7,813 bases of DNA from Pseudomonadota bacterium (GTDB taxonomy: Bacteria > Pseudomonadota > Gammaproteobacteria > Burkholderiales > Burkholderiaceae_F). Below the pieces are notes generated by a model, which was not told where the DNA came from, searched no databases, and saw only the letters and a list, made by a program, of their open reading frames with translations. Where the stretch lies: assembly GCA_021823635.1 (NCBI GenBank), contig JAKANT010000063.1, positions 1 through 7,813 of the forward strand, given 5' to 3'. This document shows positions 5,471 to 7,813 of this stretch, in pieces; positions within the stretch are counted from its first letter, which is position 1, and every line of letters starts with the position of its first letter. The translations under genes were made by a program, and so were the position numbers.

Positions 5471-7171
5471 CGGTCGCGCCGCCGATGCGGGCGCTGCGCC
5501 GACGCGAAGTCCGACGCGCTTGACCGCGCCGCCCGAGGCAGCGCGCACGGTGAGGATCACGCCGCCCAGTCGCACGCTGTCGCCCACCGCCGGCCGACCG
5601 TGCAGCCGTTCGCGCAGGTATTCCGCCAGCGTCAGCCGCTCGGAGGCGCCCGCCGGCACCGGGCAGCCGTAGTAGTCGCGCAGATCGGCGAGCGTGGTAT
5701 CCGCGCCAAGCATGAACTCGCCCAGGTCGCCCGCCGGCGCGAACATCGCCTCCAGCTCCGCCACCGCATCGGCCGGCGCCGCCAGCGCGACCACGTCGTC
5801 GGCGCGCAGCGCGTCGGCGGTGACGGTTTGGCCGCCGCGCTGCACTTCGACCACGCCCACGCCGAGCGGCCAGTCGATCTCCTCGCGCGGGCGGTCGGCG
5901 ATGCGCGCGCCCCGCATCACCCGCAGTTGCACCAGCTCGCGCGCCGGCCCGGCCGTGAGCAGCGCCGCGCTCGCCAGCACCGGCGACACCTCGGGCACCG
6001 CCACGCCAGCCAGGCGCGCCGCGGCGCGCAGGCTCGCACCTTGCAGCAGCAGCGATGCCAGCACGCAGAAGAAGGCGACATGAAACAGCAGCGCCGCGCC
6101 CGCGATGCCGGCGAGCAGCGGAAACAGCGCGAGCACGATCGGCACCGCGCCGCGCAGCCCCATCCAGCCGATGAACAGGATCTCGCGCACGGCGTAGCGA
6201 AACGGCAGCAGGCAGGCGGCCACCGCCAGCGGCCGCGCCACGAAGATCATGCCGGCCGCCACCGTCAGCGCCACCGGCGCCAACGGCACGATTTCCTTGA
6301 CGTCGGTCACCAGGCCCAGGATCAGGAACATGCCGGCTTGCGCCAGCCACGCCAGACCGTCGCTTGCGCGCAGCACGTCTTCGGTGACCTGACCGCGGCG
6401 GTTGCCGACGATGATGCCGGCCAGGTAGATGGCCAGGAAGCCGCTGCCGCCCGCCGCCCCGGTGGCGCCGAAGATCAACAACCCGCCCGATTGGATCAGC
6501 AGCGCGAGCAGGCTTTCGCCAAGGCGCACCCGCGCCACCAGCGCCGCCAGCAGCCGCCCGAACACGAAGCCCGCCGCCAGCCCGATGCCCAGTTGCGCCG
6601 CGAACATGCCGGCCACGGTCGCGGCGTCGATCTGCGGCATGCGGATCAGCTCGATGCTCATCAGCGTCATGAACACCGCCATCGGATCGTTGATGCCGGA
6701 TTCGACTTCCAGCGTCGCCTCGACGCGTTCGTTCAGCCGTTGGCCGCCCGAGCGCAGCAGCGCGAACACCGCGGCCGCATCGGTGGAGCCGACGATCGAG
6801 CCGATCAACAGGCCGTAGCGCCAGTCGAAGCCGAGCAGCGCGACCGCGAGCGCCCCCACGATCGCCGCCGTCAGCACCACGCCGGCGGTGGCCAGCACCA
6901 GCGCCGGCGCGGCCACCATGCGGAAAGTCGCCGAGCGCGTGCGCAGTCCGCCGTCGAGCAAAATGACCGCCAGCGCCAGGTTGCCGATCAGCGCCGCCGT
7001 CTCGATCGACACCGGAAAGCGCGGCGCGCCCGGGATTTCGGTGGCGAACAATCCGACCGCGAGAAACACCACCAGCACCGGCACGCCGATGCGTTGCGAC
7101 AGCGCCGACAGCAGCAGCGCGACGAACAGCAGCGCGGCGCCGACGATCAGGATTTCGTTGATCGTCGCCAT
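5459..7171 (-). CDS. nhaP2: K+/H+ antiporter of the NhaP2 (CvrA) type, CPA1 family
   Basis: This 570-residue inner-membrane protein exchanges monovalent cations, in this subgroup mainly K+ (E. coli CvrA is of similar length), for protons and so serves pH and osmotic balance. Residues 1 to about 390 are an exchanger domain with about a dozen hydrophobic segments. It shows GSTDAAAVF with Asp131, ESGINDPMAVF with Asn161-Asp162 (the conserved ion-binding pair) and GLRGAVPIVLAL with Arg340. Residues about 406-480 look like an RCK_C/TrkA-C regulatory domain, and about 484-560 like a CorC/HlyC-associated domain; both are expected in the cytosol. The frame stays open upstream to 7492, but that part lies over hemY in another frame. 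The ATG at 7171 gives the standard N-terminus (ATINEILIVGAALL). It follows the hemY stop by 11 bases without a visible ribosome site, suggesting co-transcription and possibly translational coupling. Confidence 0.95.
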   Translation of the reverse strand: MATINEILIVGAALLFVALLLSALSQRIGVPVLVVFLAVGLFATEIPGAPRFPVSIETAALIGNLALAVILLDGGLRTRSATFRMVAAPALVLATAGVVLTAAIVGALAVALLGFDWRYGLLIGSIVGSTDAAAVFALLRSGGQRLNERVEATLEVESGINDPMAVFMTLMSIELIRMPQIDAATVAGMFAAQLGIGLAAGFVFGRLLAALVARVRLGESLLALLIQSGGLLIFGATGAAGGSGFLAIYLAGIIVGNRRGQVTEDVLRASDGLAWLAQAGMFLILGLVTDVKEIVPLAPVALTVAAGMIFVARPLAVAACLLPFRYAVREILFIGWMGLRGAVPIVLALFPLLAGIAGAALLFHVAFFCVLASLLLQGASLRAAARLAGVAVPEVSPVLASAALLTAGPARELVQLRVMRGARIADRPREEIDWPLGVGVVEVQRGGQTVTADALRADDVVALAAPADAVAELEAMFAPAGDLGEFMLGADTTLADLRDYYGCPVPAGASERLTLAEYLRERLHGRPAVGDSVRLGGVILTVRAASGGAVKRVGLRVGAAPASAARPSGA

Positions 7172-7182
7172 GCGCGCCGCGC

Positions 7183-7813
7183 TCAGGCGAGCGGCGTGCT
7201 GGCGACGGCTTCGCGGCCGGCGATACGGGCGGCGCGGCGCTGCGCCTGCAGGTCCGTCTCGTGCAGCAGTTCGGCGAAGGCGAGCGCGGCGGCCCGGTAG
7301 TGCCGTTGCGCTTCCTCGGCCTGGCCGGTCGCCTCGGCCAGCCGCGCCAGCGCGAGCGACGTGGCCGGATGCGGCTTCAGCCTCAGGCTTTCCTCCAGAT
7401 AAGAGCGCGTGCTTCCCCACAGTTGATCGCGCAGGCACAGCTCGCCCAGGCAGCGCAGCAGCGCCGCGTCCTGCGGCCGGCGCTCGAGCCACGCGGTGGC
7501 GCGTTCGATACGCCCGCGCACCGGCAGCGACGGCACGCGCGCGTATTCGTCGAGCAGACGCTCGTCCCAGTGCGCCTCGAGGGCCGCTTCGAGCGCCTCG
7601 GCCGCGGCGTGTCCCCGCCCGGCGCGGTTCAACAGTCGCGCGCCTTCGAGTGCCACCTCGGGCAGCCGCCGGTCCTCGGGCGGGATGTTCTCGAACGTGC
7701 GCGCCAGCAGGCCCGGGTCATGGCGCGCGTCGGCCAGCAGCTCGCTGTAGGCGAGCAACTTCAGGCGCCGCACCGCCGCCTCGTGCAGCGCCTTGCGCTT
7801 GGCCAGCAGCCGC
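7183..7813 (-). CDS. hemY: HemY-type TPR protein, C-terminal half only
   Basis: The frame is open from the right edge to a TGA at 7185-7183 and gives 209 residues of a protein that normally has about 400. The GTG at 7773 is an internal valine: upstream codons read RLLAKRKALHEAA and continue the family helix. The visible part matches the C-terminal tetratricopeptide half of proteobacterial HemY, including WDERLLDEYARVP, AWLERRPQDAALLRCLGE, and DQLWGSTRSYLEESLRL (about residues 129-145 of the fragment). Two further helices (LALARLAEATGQ and AEEAQRHYRAAA) complete a TPR-like pair. HemY is an inner-membrane protein usually encoded with hemC and hemD; its exact role in heme or porphyrin metabolism is unsettled. 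It is unrelated to the protoporphyrinogen oxidase also called HemY. The N-terminal membrane segments would lie outside the window. The nhaP2 gene follows after 11 bases. Confidence 0.88.
   Translation of the reverse strand, partial: RLLAKRKALHEAAVRRLKLLAYSELLADARHDPGLLARTFENIPPEDRRLPEVALEGARLLNRAGRGHAAAEALEAALEAHWDERLLDEYARVPSLPVRGRIERATAWLERRPQDAALLRCLGELCLRDQLWGSTRSYLEESLRLKPHPATSLALARLAEATGQAEEAQRHYRAAALAFAELLHETDLQAQRRAARIAGREAVASTPLA

Noticed and set aside
5600..7300. A 566-codon open frame on the plus strand opposite nhaP2
   Set aside because: Its translation is dominated by Arg, His, Gln and Ala with no domain-like pattern. It is the antisense shadow of a GC-rich gene whose own product is clearly recognisable.
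7172..7492. A 107-residue N-terminal extension of the antiporter
   Set aside because: The extension lies over hemY in a different frame, is Arg/Ala-rich, and the standard membrane N-terminus begins at the ATG at 7171.
7771..7773. GTG at 7773 as the start of a short TPR protein
   Set aside because: The frame continues without a stop to the window edge, and the upstream residues fit the HemY family, so this is an internal valine of a truncated gene.
1..7813. Mobile element, CRISPR array, toxin-antitoxin or defence island
   Set aside because: I found no direct repeats, terminal inverted repeats, transposase or integrase motifs or small paired genes. Gene content and composition are uniform across the window.

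Overview
The window is dense, GC-rich bacterial DNA. It reads as an ordinary chromosomal segment of a proteobacterium, most likely a betaproteobacterium of the order Burkholderiales. That placement rests on the neighbours (glutamine-dependent NAD synthetase, a FemAB-like acyltransferase of the DUF482/COG3146 type, family I pyrophosphatase, a proteobacterial HemY) and on the GC-rich codon use. It is an inference, not a search result. I see no mobile element, CRISPR array, tRNA or rRNA.

Layout from left to right. A 5'-complete but 3'-truncated nadE lies on the minus strand (1-1239). It is divergent from a FemAB-like N-acyltransferase on the plus strand (1245-2411), and their start codons are only five bases apart. 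A 150-base gap (2412-2561) carries one strong GC hairpin, and the acyltransferase converges there with ppa on the minus strand (2562-3110). An 83-base divergent spacer holds an 8-bp inverted repeat and two candidate -10 boxes. It separates ppa from a plus-strand pair: an NAD(P)-dependent aldehyde dehydrogenase (3194-4666) and, three bases later, a class I SAM methyltransferase (4670-5470). The methyltransferase converges on, and overlaps by 12 bases, an nhaP2-type K+/H+ antiporter on the minus strand (5459-7171). Eleven bases upstream of that antiporter ends a hemY-type TPR gene (7183-7813), whose N-terminal half lies beyond the right edge.

Most genes are housekeeping: NAD synthesis, pyrophosphate removal (NadE and many ligases release PPi), monovalent cation/pH homeostasis, and a protein linked to heme synthesis. 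The least explained part is the aldehyde dehydrogenase-methyltransferase pair, which looks co-transcribed and probably acts on a shared or sequential small-molecule pathway that the sequence does not reveal. I do not find convincing evidence of a new biological system. The points worth a second look are regulatory: overlapping divergent starts, a symmetric divergent promoter region, and very tight convergent packing.
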